From assembly GCA_945893075.1 (NCBI GenBank), contig CAMDDX010000009.1, forward strand, positions 1-50,754: DNA of 50,754 nucleotides. Direction: 5' to 3'. This document shows, one piece after another, positions 1 through 8,509 of the stretch. Source of the DNA: Planctomyces sp. SH-PL62 (GTDB lineage: Bacteria; Planctomycetota; Planctomycetia; Planctomycetales; Planctomycetaceae). Both the position numbers and the translations under genes were made by a program. The notes beneath the pieces were generated by a model that was not told the origin of the DNA, ran no database searches, and saw only the letters and a list, made by a program, of their open reading frames with translations. Numbering within the stretch: position 1 is the stretch's first letter; every line of letters starts with the position of its first letter.

Positions 1-3000
1 GCTGATCAACTCCGGCAAGAGGCTGATGAAGTTGGACGCGGTTTGCTCAAACGTGTTGGACGAAGTCTGAGTCCTGACGAACGAGTGTTGATCACCACAC
101 GCATCGTCGAATGCCAGGAAGCTCTCCAGCGAACCGCCGAGGCGGACCAACTGTTGGAGGCTTTGTGGACGACGCTCGCAGAATTTCCCGATGGAAAGCT
201 GAAGCAGTTTCGCGCTTCGATGGAACTCGGGGCACAGGCTTCACGGCGAAAAGACTTCCCGCGTGTCGAAAAACATTTCCGGCAAGCCCTCGATTCCTTT
301 TCGCACGCGGAGTTTCCGCGACTCGCTTCGCGGATCCATCAGCTCTTGGCCAACGCTTACCGCGGGCAGCAACTCTCTGAGAAAGCCCAATCCGAACGGG
401 TCGCCGCGGTGGAGTGCTTGAAGCAACTTCTGGCCGAATCAGCGTCGGATGCGGCTTCGGCGAAACCAGCGGCAGTCGACTTGAAACAGCTTCGAAACTT
501 GTATCAGCAGCTTGGCAATTTTACGGACGCGATTTCGATCGGTCAGCAACTTGTCGAAGCTCAGACGGCCGAGTTGGGGCCAACGCATGCGGACGTTATG
601 GAATCGAAATCGGTGCTCGGCTTCTTGCAGAGCGCGGCGGGCAACAATCGCGAAGCCAGGTCGATCCTGAGTGCATTGGTGGAAGACTATCGACGACAGG
701 AAAACGGACAGGCGTCGCTCGCGCGAGCACTCAACAACCTCGGTGCGGTGGAGCTAGGTGCCGGCGAGTTCGCTAAGTCTGTCGAGCGGTTTTCGGAAGC
801 ACTGGAGCTTCGCGAGAAGCACCTGCAATTGCCCCCCGAACATCCCGATCTGGCGAAGTCCTACAACAACCTCGCCAGCGTCTACTTGATCCAAAACAAG
901 TACGGGGCAGCCATCGACTTGTACGTCAAGGCCCTGGAGGGCTGTAAGAAGAGTGGTTCGCAATCCAATAGACCTCGCAGCCGACTGCTGCTCAATCTGG
1001 CGATGGCCTACAAGTCACTCGGTCAGTTCAAACTCGCTGCTCGATATTGCCGAGAGTCACTGGATGTCCTCGAAGAGACGGTCGGCTCAAAAACGATGCT
1101 TTCCGTCGGCCACTACAACGCACTGGCGGCCATGGAAAGCGGACTGAAAAACTACCACGAGTCCGCCGAGTGGGCTCAACAATCGCTCGCGGTGTGCCAG
1201 GCCAATCGGCAAGAACAGCACCCCGCCGCGGCTTCCGCTCATATCCAGATCGGAATCGCCGCTTTACGGAATGGAGACTTTGGCGAGGCCGAGAAACACT
1301 GGAAGCAATCGCTCGAAATTCAAACGCCCAAGGCGGCCGATGAGTTTGCAAGCACGAAAGCCGCCGAAGCATTTACACGCAATCTCTTGGGATTGGTGGC
1401 GTTTCAAAAAGGCCAGTTCGATGTCGCCAAGCAGTACTTCGAAAAGGCCAGCGAACTCCAGGCGAGCACGACCGTCTCTCGGCAAGATCAATACAACACG
1501 CTCTGCAATTTGGCGGCCGTTTATCGCGAAGAACACCGGAACCAGGACGCCTACGAGCTTCTGGGTAAAGCCATCGAAATCCCCGAAGCCATTCGGAAGG
1601 AAACCTACGGTCAGGCGGAACAAGGCCGCGCTAGATATCTCGCGCAGTTCATGTCGGCGTTTGAAACGCGAGTGGAGTGGGGACTGAAAGACGGTGACTT
1701 CGACACGGTCATTGATGCCGCCGAGCAGAGCCGCAATCGAACCTTCCTGGATCAATTGAAACTGGCGGGGATCGACCTTCGTAAAGATCTGCCCGCCAAT
1801 GTGGCCGATGCGCTGCTGGCTCGCGAAGAGAAATCGCGAATCGAACTGAGCCGTCTGCGAATGCAAACCACACCCTTGCAAGAGCACTCGAATTCACCGG
1901 AATCCAAAAAAGAATGGCTGGAAGTCCGAACGAAATTCAAAGACGCTCAAACGGAGTACGCGGACGTTTGGAACTCGATTCGGGATGTGAGTCCGCACTA
2001 CAGGAAAGTGCTCGAACAAGACTGGGAGAAATTATCGCTTGGTCAAATTCAACAGAACATCGATCCTGATACGCTGGTTCTGTTCTATCGCTTAGGCGAG
2101 CAGCATAGCTTTGTGTTGGTGATCGATCAGCAGGCCCATCCCACGCTGATCAAACTGGCTGTGGCCGTCGATCGAGCGAAGAAGCTGTCTCCCGTATCGG
2201 ACCAAACGCCCAACGTCGAGCCACTCACACGGCAAATGACGTTGACGCTCGTGACCTGGTATCGCCAGGCACTGGCTCAGAAACAGTTCGATCGAGCCCG
2301 CAGCAAAGATAAGTTCGAAATCACGGCGGGAATCACCGCACCGACGACATCGGTTGCGGCCGTGGCAGACATCGTGCTCCCCGAGCCATTGCGCAATCTG
2401 ATTTCCAAGCGAAAGCCCAAGAAGCTCGTGATCATTCCCGACGGAGCGTTGCACAATCTTCCGTTCGAGGCGTTGCTGATCCGGGATGGCCAGTCACTGA
2501 GCTACGTGCTGGATACGTTTCCTCCGATTTGTTATGCGCCATCCGCCAATATCTTGATCAAGCTGATGACGCGACGCGATTCGGCGGCAGGAATTCGACG
2601 GAGTTTGGTGACCTTGGGAAATCCACATTATGGTGTGAACGTTGTCCAGCCAAAGGGGACCAGCACACAAACGCCAACTGCTGTTTCCCCAGATTCGACG
2701 CCAGAGCCGCTCCGTCCGAATGTTGCCGCGAGCTTTGCCTTCAATGAGAGCTCCAAGGCAAGTGGTGAGATCTCCGGTGACATGGTGGATGGATTGCTGG
2801 GAGTGTTGCCGTTACTGAAGGGAACACAAAAAGAGTGTGATCAATTGGCAGAATGCTGTGAGCGCCGTGGCATGAGCGTCAAGAAATTATTGGGGCCAAA
2901 CGCCACGGAAAAGAACTTCGTGGAGAGCGTGCGTGGTCGAGGAATTTTGCATCTCGCCGCGCACGGGATCATGGATAAGGAGCATGGGAATTTATTCGGA

Positions 3001-3417
3001 GCCATCGCCCTGACTTCATCGGCGGAGGCGACTCCCAACGAAGACAACGACGGGTTCTTGTCCTACAACGAAATTCTGCGATTGCCGCTCAATGAGTGTG
3101 AATTGGCCGTATTGAGCGCCGGTCAAACGAACGTCGGTCCCGATGACCGCCCATTCGAAGCCGGAACAACATTAGCCCAAGCTTTCTTAGCCGCGGGGGC
3201 TCGTCGAGTCGTTGCCAGTCACTGGAGTGTTTCCGACGAATCCACGGCCGAACTGATGAGAAACTTCTTTGACATTATCGCCGTCGAATTGCGGAAGTCG
3301 GGCCGGCTAGACGCGGCGTCGGCTCTCCATCAAGCCAAGCTTAAGATGCGAGACAAATCAGGCTGGAAAAATCCGTACCATTGGGCTCCATTTGTGTTGC
3401 TCGGGCCGACCGACTGA
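1..3417 (+). CDS. TPR-repeat CHAT-domain protein, 5' end cut by window edge
   Basis: The reading frame is open to base 1, so the gene begins upstream; the TTG at 43 is probably not its start. The first half is a run of tetratricopeptide repeats (for example motifs LNNLGAVELGAGEF and YNNLASVYLIQNKY), followed by a helical region and a C-terminal CHAT (caspase-HetF-associated) domain from about residue 800, counted from base 1. CHAT domains are clan CD cysteine-peptidase folds with a His/Cys dyad. The histidine is present in LAAHG (codon 2962-2964), but the segment that is normally SAC-T reads SAGQTNVG, with Gly (GGT, 3121-3123) at the nucleophile. The protein is therefore likely inactive as a protease, or it serves as a binding scaffold. 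No partner gene is visible in the window. The family assignment is firm; the function is unknown. Confidence 0.9.
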   Translation, partial: ADQLRQEADEVGRGLLKRVGRSLSPDERVLITTRIVECQEALQRTAEADQLLEALWTTLAEFPDGKLKQFRASMELGAQASRRKDFPRVEKHFRQALDSFSHAEFPRLASRIHQLLANAYRGQQLSEKAQSERVAAVECLKQLLAESASDAASAKPAAVDLKQLRNLYQQLGNFTDAISIGQQLVEAQTAELGPTHADVMESKSVLGFLQSAAGNNREARSILSALVEDYRRQENGQASLARALNNLGAVELGAGEFAKSVERFSEALELREKHLQLPPEHPDLAKSYNNLASVYLIQNKYGAAIDLYVKALEGCKKSGSQSNRPRSRLLLNLAMAYKSLGQFKLAARYCRESLDVLEETVGSKTMLSVGHYNALAAMESGLKNYHESAEWAQQSLAVCQANRQEQHPAAASAHIQIGIAALRNGDFGEAEKHWKQSLEIQTPKAADEFASTKAAEAFTRNLLGLVAFQKGQFDVAKQYFEKASELQASTTVSRQDQYNTLCNLAAVYREEHRNQDAYELLGKAIEIPEAIRKETYGQAEQGRARYLAQFMSAFETRVEWGLKDGDFDTVIDAAEQSRNRTFLDQLKLAGIDLRKDLPANVADALLAREEKSRIELSRLRMQTTPLQEHSNSPESKKEWLEVRTKFKDAQTEYADVWNSIRDVSPHYRKVLEQDWEKLSLGQIQQNIDPDTLVLFYRLGEQHSFVLVIDQQAHPTLIKLAVAVDRAKKLSPVSDQTPNVEPLTRQMTLTLVTWYRQALAQKQFDRARSKDKFEITAGITAPTTSVAAVADIVLPEPLRNLISKRKPKKLVIIPDGALHNLPFEALLIRDGQSLSYVLDTFPPICYAPSANILIKLMTRRDSAAGIRRSLVTLGNPHYGVNVVQPKGTSTQTPTAVSPDSTPEPLRPNVAASFAFNESSKASGEISGDMVDGLLGVLPLLKGTQKECDQLAECCERRGMSVKKLLGPNATEKNFVESVRGRGILHLAAHGIMDKEHGNLFGAIALTSSAEATPNEDNDGFLSYNEILRLPLNECELAVLSAGQTNVGPDDRPFEAGTTLAQAFLAAGARRVVASHWSVSDESTAELMRNFFDIIAVELRKSGRLDAASALHQAKLKMRDKSGWKNPYHWAPFVLLGPTD

Positions 3418-3462
3418 GTCAATTCCTGCGAGCGGGACTCAAAAATCGCTCAATTTGAGTCA

Positions 3463-3639
3463 TTAGATTTGGAATTGTGATTCCTGATTGTCCCTGGTGT
3501 TGATCGCGTCGAAGACATCAGTGGGCGATCCGAAGAACAGGTTCCCCGCATCGTCGCCGAAGAGGCGGTCAATCACATCGTCGTTTTGCAGAGTGCTGGC
3601 ATCCAGTTTCGTGGTGCCGTTCAGACCGCCGGTTGGCGA
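3463..3639 (-). pseudogene. C-terminal remnant of a secreted repeat/haemolysin-like protein
   Basis: On the minus strand, an open stretch of 58 codons ends at TAA (3463-3465) and is preceded in the same frame by a TGA (3640-3642). The translation contains LNGTTKLDAST, DDVIDRLFGDDAGN and LFFGSPTDVFDAI, an acidic Asp/Gly/Asn-rich pattern like the C-termini of large calcium-binding, haemolysin-type extracellular proteins of planctomycetes. The frame continues upstream of the TGA for about 18 codons before another stop. I read this as the last piece of a lost large gene. The family resemblance is from memory of pattern, not a search. Confidence 0.4.
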
Positions 3640-4440
3640 TCACCCGGCGATGACCATTTCCGTGTGATCCACGGCTCTTCCGGTCGCCGAAACGCGTCAT
3701 CGGCGAGCGTACCGCTAACTAACAGGCAGAGGCTCAGCCCCGGCGTCCGGAGCATGATCCGCAGGCTTCTTCCATGATGCCTTGGCCTCATTCTGAGGGA
3801 ATTTCAAGACACAACCGTGGCGTCCGTGACGCAAAAGTCCTGGTTTGGTAATCAGGTAAAGATGGAATCCACAAAACCCAAGAACATTCTGTGCTGACGA
3901 CAACTCTTGGGAGGCGTTCCGCCAAATCTCGTGTCGGATGCTGCCTGAGTCGGCCATGATCGACATTCTGAAAAACGAGGTTCGGTGAGTGGGGCTGGGT
4001 GTCTTAAGACCGCCAGCCTTCACCAATTCTTCGGACAACTACGTCCCATCTGGACGAGACGAACTTTTAACAAGCAAAATTGTTTCAATTCGACGGAAAC
4101 TCGTCGCGATGAAGCGGCGGAGGAAGTGGCATCAATTTCAATGCTCTTGCACTTCTCGAATTCACCTGCGATCTGCAAAAAATGCGAATGTCCTTGGCTG
4201 AGCCGGGCCGTCACAGGCAAGAGTTCGAGGTCTCGCCGAGATTGGACCATTGTTGACGAAGAAATCGCTACCGAGATCAATTGGTCAGCAGTTCTCCCGG
4301 ATCAATGCCGATGACCTGCATTCCTCGCGCGTGAGTCCCAACGCTGCTCGCAAAGTTCACGTTCCAAGAGTTTGGTAGTGCCGTTCTCTGATGCGATTTT
4401 TCTCTCGGAGACAGGTTGTCGAAAACTGATTGCGGATTGG

Positions 4441-4468
4441 TTGTTCTCTTCTGGCGTTGTTGTAGAAT
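4441..4468 (+). promoter_or_regulatory. possible sigma70-type promoter for the redox operon
   Basis: TTGTTC at 4441-4446 and TAGAAT at 4463-4468 are separated by 16 bases and lie about 65 bases before the chosen start of the cytochrome b gene. The match is partial (4/6 and 5/6), and planctomycete promoters are poorly defined, so this is only a candidate. Confidence 0.25.
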
Positions 4469-4533
4469 CCGCCCGCTGAAGTGTGTTCGTCGCATCAGGC
4501 AGTCATCACCTCTCACGACGTTTGTCACGCACC

Positions 4534-5541
4534 ATGCTCATCCTCCGCAAGCATTTCGCAATGCACCGCAAGTGGTTCGCCATGTTCTTGGCCGGTACGG
4601 CCGCTGCGGTTTTCGGTTACTTTTTTTGGGCTCACGCTTACGCAACGCGTTTGCCTGGAGGCAGCAGCCCCCCCGGATTGATCCTGGGGATCCTTGGCGG
4701 CGGCATCATTGTCTTCGAGTGCCTCTTGTGGCCCCGAAGAATGATGCGATCCTGGCGCTGGGGCAGTGCTCGCTTGTGGATGAAAGCCCACATTTGGCTC
4801 GGCCTGCTGACGGTTCCGCTGATTTTGCTGCATAGCGGATTTGTGTGGGGCGGCTGGCTGAGCACCATTCTCGCCCTATTGTTCGCGATGGTCATCGTCA
4901 GTGGCATTTTCGGCTTGGCGATGCAGCAGTATATGCCACGCAAGATGCTCGTCGACACGCCGCTCGAAACGATCTATTCACAGATCGAGCAAGCCATGCA
5001 AATGGCCTTGGCCGATGCTGAGAGCTTGGTACTCGCCACCTGCGGTCTCCCCAAGGAGAGTTCTGAAGCCTCAGCACATCCGCAGCCAAGCAAGGAATCT
5101 CATTCGCTGCCGAGCGAGGCATCCGATAAACGCGATGCTGGGCGTGTGGTGATCGGGGCTGTCCGCCATGTCGAACTGATCCCGGGTCATTTGCTGAGAA
5201 CGCCAGTGCCGCAAGTTCCCGTCGCGAATTGTGAGGTGTTGCGCCAAAAGTTTAATACCATCATTCAGCCGTTCCTCAAGCGAGGTCGGCGATTCCGCTC
5301 TCCGCTGAGTAATCGCAGTCGGTCAGCCGAGTTTTTTCGGCAGCTTCGCGCGGTTCTGGACCCCGAAGCTCATCCGATTCTCGAAGCGATCGAGGAATGC
5401 TGTGAACAGCGCCGGCAATTCGATTTGCAGACCCGGCTCCATTGGTGGCTTCACAGTTGGTTGTGGATTCATCTGCCGTTATCAATGGCGCTGCTGGTGT
5501 TGATGTTCGTCCATGCCTACGTGGCGCTCAAGTATTGGTGA
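4534..5541 (+). CDS. membrane di-haem b-type cytochrome (ferric-reductase-like)
   Basis: This is a 335-residue protein with five predicted membrane helices (about residues 14-33, 48-66, 82-105, 108-130 and 309-331) and a soluble insertion of about 170 residues between helices 4 and 5. Helix 3 carries His86 and His100 and helix 5 carries His313 and His327; both pairs are 14 residues apart, the arrangement used to bind two haems b on either side of a bilayer. It therefore probably carries electrons across the membrane between cytoplasmic NuoEF/Fe-S proteins and periplasmic cytochromes c encoded downstream. I chose ATG 4534; an in-frame GTG at 4483 and ATG at 4561 are alternatives. The exact family is not certain: it resembles ferric-reductase or PepSY-type transmembrane proteins more than bc1 cytochrome b. 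Confidence 0.75.
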   Translation: MLILRKHFAMHRKWFAMFLAGTAAAVFGYFFWAHAYATRLPGGSSPPGLILGILGGGIIVFECLLWPRRMMRSWRWGSARLWMKAHIWLGLLTVPLILLHSGFVWGGWLSTILALLFAMVIVSGIFGLAMQQYMPRKMLVDTPLETIYSQIEQAMQMALADAESLVLATCGLPKESSEASAHPQPSKESHSLPSEASDKRDAGRVVIGAVRHVELIPGHLLRTPVPQVPVANCEVLRQKFNTIIQPFLKRGRRFRSPLSNRSRSAEFFRQLRAVLDPEAHPILEAIEECCEQRRQFDLQTRLHWWLHSWLWIHLPLSMALLVLMFVHAYVALKYW

Positions 5542-5624
5542 CCGGTGTCGGTTGGCCTTCTCAGGTCAACCCAAAGACAACCGGCGGCCTTGGAAGACCA
5601 ACCTTACGACGATGCGAGTAACTT

Positions 5625-7082
5625 ATGGACGCGAAGATGAAGCCTCCCGTCACTGGTAAGCAGCGGGCTGTCAGAATTCCGTTTGGCTACCACCATCGGC
5701 GTGATGACCTGAGCCGCTGGAAGTCCAAGTTGTCCTTGTTCGCGATCATCTTCACTCCGGTCGTTTGGTTGTGCTGGAGCCTGATGGCCAGGGAGCAAGG
5801 AAACGCTCCGTACTCGCACGGCCCCTTGGCGATCGTTCATGCAACTTGGGAAAATAAATGCGAGGCGTGCCACTTGGACTTCGCGCCCATTCGAGACGAT
5901 ACCTGGGCGGCATCTTTGCTCAACAAGTGGAACCCGCAGTCGCGCCCCTGGGACCATCTGGCGGATGAGAAGTGCGAGAAATGTCATCCTGGTCCCGAAC
6001 ACCATTTCCGGCAGATCGCTGAAGAGGTGCCGAGCTGTGCCAGTTGTCATCGCGATCACAACGGAAAACTCGCGTCGCTCTTGCGGATGGACGATCAGAC
6101 TTGCACCGTTTGCCACGACGGTCTTGCAGCACACATGAAGGTCGCCAATCCCGATCCCTACAAGGACGTGACTCGGTTTGATCTCGTTCACCCGGAATTC
6201 CGCTCGCTGAAGAGCGATCCGGGGACGATCAAGTTCACACACGGTCGCCATCTGATGAAGGGGCTGAAGAGCGATAAACCGGAAGACAAAGTCTCTCTGA
6301 AGCTGGAGGATTTGAGCAAAGACGATCGCGAACGATACCGACGCTCGGGGCAGACAGATGCGGATTTGGTTCAGTTGGATTGTGTGTCGTGCCACCAGCA
6401 GGATTCCGCCAATCAATACATGACGCCGGTGACGTTCGAGGAGAATTGCCGCGCGTGTCACGCCTTGACGTTCGAGCCGGGCGCGGAAAAGAAGGTCGTC
6501 CCACACGGCTTATCTCCAAGTGCTATTCGCGAGATCGTGGAAGGCACCTACTTGGGTGAATATGTGAAGGACAATCCCAGTCTGCTGCAGAAAAAGATCG
6601 AGCGGCTACCGGTGCCAAGTTTGACTCAGCCCGCTTCCGATTCCGTGGAAGCCAAGGAGTGGGTGAATGATCGAGTGAGTCGTGCGGAGCGACACTTGCT
6701 GACGGTCTGCGGGCACTGCCACCAAGATGCGCCAACCGGTGAGCCACGCTTGTTGCCGGTGAAGCCGGCCAACATTCCGCAAGTCTGGTTGCAGCACGCG
6801 CGGTTTGATCACAACTCGCACCGCAATGTGGATCCCACGAAGCCAGCCATCGAGCAGTGCAATGTGTGTCACGCAAAAGCCACCACGTCCATGAACAGTC
6901 AGGATGTGTTGATCTTGGGTCGGGAGAATTGCCTTGAATGCCACGGTCCATTGAGTGCTGACGGCAAACGTGGGGGCGCGCGAGCCGATTGCGTCGAGTG
7001 TCATCGGTATCACAGAGCCGACCATTCGATCCGTGCAGCGAACCCATTAAAAGGTCAGGGATCGCCGGAGGCGAAACCATGA
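5625..7082 (+). CDS. membrane-anchored decahaem cytochrome c
   Basis: This 485-residue protein has an N-terminal hydrophobic segment (about residues 36-54) with no obvious cleavage site, so it is probably an uncleaved anchor with the rest in the periplasm. Ten CXXCH haem c motifs are present: CEACH, CEKCH, CASCH, CTVCH, CVSCH, CRACH, CGHCH, CNVCH, CLECH and CVECH. Many additional His residues (for example HFRQ, FTHGRH, FDHNSH) could be distal ligands, as in class III and NrfB/c3-type multihaem proteins. It sits 83 bases after the b-type cytochrome and overlaps the next cytochrome gene by four bases (ATGA), so the set is co-transcribed. Its role is likely electron transfer between the membrane haem b protein and the periplasmic pentahaem cytochrome. 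Confidence 0.85.
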   Translation: MDAKMKPPVTGKQRAVRIPFGYHHRRDDLSRWKSKLSLFAIIFTPVVWLCWSLMAREQGNAPYSHGPLAIVHATWENKCEACHLDFAPIRDDTWAASLLNKWNPQSRPWDHLADEKCEKCHPGPEHHFRQIAEEVPSCASCHRDHNGKLASLLRMDDQTCTVCHDGLAAHMKVANPDPYKDVTRFDLVHPEFRSLKSDPGTIKFTHGRHLMKGLKSDKPEDKVSLKLEDLSKDDRERYRRSGQTDADLVQLDCVSCHQQDSANQYMTPVTFEENCRACHALTFEPGAEKKVVPHGLSPSAIREIVEGTYLGEYVKDNPSLLQKKIERLPVPSLTQPASDSVEAKEWVNDRVSRAERHLLTVCGHCHQDAPTGEPRLLPVKPANIPQVWLQHARFDHNSHRNVDPTKPAIEQCNVCHAKATTSMNSQDVLILGRENCLECHGPLSADGKRGGARADCVECHRYHRADHSIRAANPLKGQGSPEAKP

Positions 7083-8503
7083 CATTCACCGCTGTCTTCT
7101 TAACCGCGATTTTGATGCCTGCGACAGAGCCTTCAGCGGCTCAAGCGGCGACGCATCTTTCGTTGGGAATGAATTCCTGCACCGCCTCGGCCTGCCACGG
7201 TGGCTCGGTGGCAGCAGCGGGGAAGCAGCGGGAATGGAACAGTTCTTACACCGTTTGGGCGACCAAAGATCCTCACGCCGATGCTTACGCGGTGCTGTTT
7301 GGTGACCGATCTCAAAGAATTGTGGCCAGACTCGTCTTTCCTGAAAAAGTCGATCCACAAAAGAACCCCAAAGAATATCGGTCCTTTCTGGAGAAGCGAT
7401 GTGCGACGTGCCATGCGACCATCGGCGAAGGTCGGCCATCGTCTGATGGCTTTGCGGAAGATGGCGTGAGCTGCGCGTCGTGCCACGGCGTCGCGGGGGA
7501 ATGGCTCGGCGACAAACACGCCGGGCGAAAGTCCGGCCAGATGAAGGTGACTCAGCAACTTGCACCGCGAGCCAAGGTCTGCGTTGTTTGCCATGTCGGT
7601 TCGCCGGCTCATAACGGTGAGCCGGCACGAGAGGTCAATCATGATCTGATCGCTGCGGGACATCCACGTCTTAACTTTGAATTCTCAGCCTATCTGAACA
7701 GCCTGCCGGCTCACTGGGATGTGGAGAAAGATCGCAATCGAGTTCGCCAGCCTGAAGGTGTCAAAAAGGCGCAAGCCAATTTCGCTGCAGAGACGTGGTT
7801 GACTGGTCAATTTGTCGCGGCAGACGCCGCGTTTGAGTTGCTTGCGGCGCGTGCAAAAGCCGACGGCGGAACGGACAAGGAGCACGCTTGGCCGGAGTTC
7901 TCAGAAATCAGTTGCTATTCCTGCCACCACGAGCTGCGGTCACAGAGTTATCGTCAGAAATTGTTTCACCGTGAAACGCCAGCGAATCGTCGATCGCCGA
8001 TTGGATCGTTGGTCTGGGGGACTTGGTATTCTCCGATGCCTCGACAAGCTTTGCTGCTCCAGTCGGCGGGGGCGGCGAATGACGAAGACTCCTGGCATCA
8101 GCTTGAGCTGGCAATGAGCGCGATTCATCCTGATTCTAAGAAGGTCTTGTCGCTCACGACCGCATTGCGACCGAAGCTCACGCCGCCTGCCAATCCACTG
8201 CAAACCGTCGAGCGTCTGGTGAAGAATTTGTCGGCTCTCCGGGGTGACTGGGACGAAGTGGCGCAGTGGTATTTGGCGACCACTGCGTGGCATCAAGCTC
8301 TGCGGGAAGAGCACATGGAAAGCCAGAAAAACGGAGATCCAGTTAAGTCCGGCGAACGCGAAGCAGCGCTCCGTGAAAGCCAATCCACGCTGGAGAAAAT
8401 CCGTGGGCAACTGGAGTCACCACTCGAATTCGACCCGACTGGCGAAGCGTTTCAGGACGCGGTCAAACTCCTGCTCCAACAACTGGCGAAACTAGAGGGG
8501 TAG
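7079..8503 (+). CDS. periplasmic c554-like pentahaem cytochrome c
   Basis: The 474-residue product starts at ATG 7079, overlapping the previous stop as ATGA. It has a short signal peptide (MTFTAVFLTAILMPA) and haem motifs CTASACH, CATCH, CASCH, CVVCH and CYSCH. The first is a rarer CX4CH site. The layout and the AGHPRLNFEFSAY segment resemble the cytochrome c554 family found in planctomycete multihaem proteins. The C-terminal third (about residues 300-474) lacks haem motifs and is helical, perhaps a docking domain. It is expected to be periplasmic and to receive or donate electrons to the decahaem anchor protein; its terminal partner is unknown. Confidence 0.8.
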   Translation: MTFTAVFLTAILMPATEPSAAQAATHLSLGMNSCTASACHGGSVAAAGKQREWNSSYTVWATKDPHADAYAVLFGDRSQRIVARLVFPEKVDPQKNPKEYRSFLEKRCATCHATIGEGRPSSDGFAEDGVSCASCHGVAGEWLGDKHAGRKSGQMKVTQQLAPRAKVCVVCHVGSPAHNGEPAREVNHDLIAAGHPRLNFEFSAYLNSLPAHWDVEKDRNRVRQPEGVKKAQANFAAETWLTGQFVAADAAFELLAARAKADGGTDKEHAWPEFSEISCYSCHHELRSQSYRQKLFHRETPANRRSPIGSLVWGTWYSPMPRQALLLQSAGAANDEDSWHQLELAMSAIHPDSKKVLSLTTALRPKLTPPANPLQTVERLVKNLSALRGDWDEVAQWYLATTAWHQALREEHMESQKNGDPVKSGEREAALRESQSTLEKIRGQLESPLEFDPTGEAFQDAVKLLLQQLAKLEG

Positions 8504-8509
8504 CTGCTA

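Larger units (their letters stand above)
3418..4533. other. gene-poor spacer of about 1.1 kb
   Basis: No convincing intact gene is seen on either strand. It holds a small hairpin just after the CHAT gene (GACTCAAA at 3436-3443 pairing with TTTGAGTC at 3454-3461), the decayed C-terminus of a secreted-type protein on the minus strand (3463-3639), and a possible promoter for the cytochrome operon near its right end. Short open frames in the middle have no recognisable motifs and look like decayed DNA. Confidence 0.6.

Noticed and set aside
43..45. TTG at 43 as start of the CHAT gene
   Set aside because: The frame is open to base 1 with plausible helical sequence, so the gene almost surely begins outside the window.
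5546..5610. Possible degenerate inverted repeat before the decahaem gene
   Set aside because: GTTGGCCTTC and GAAGACCAAC-type arms match at only about 13 of 17 positions, too weak to call.
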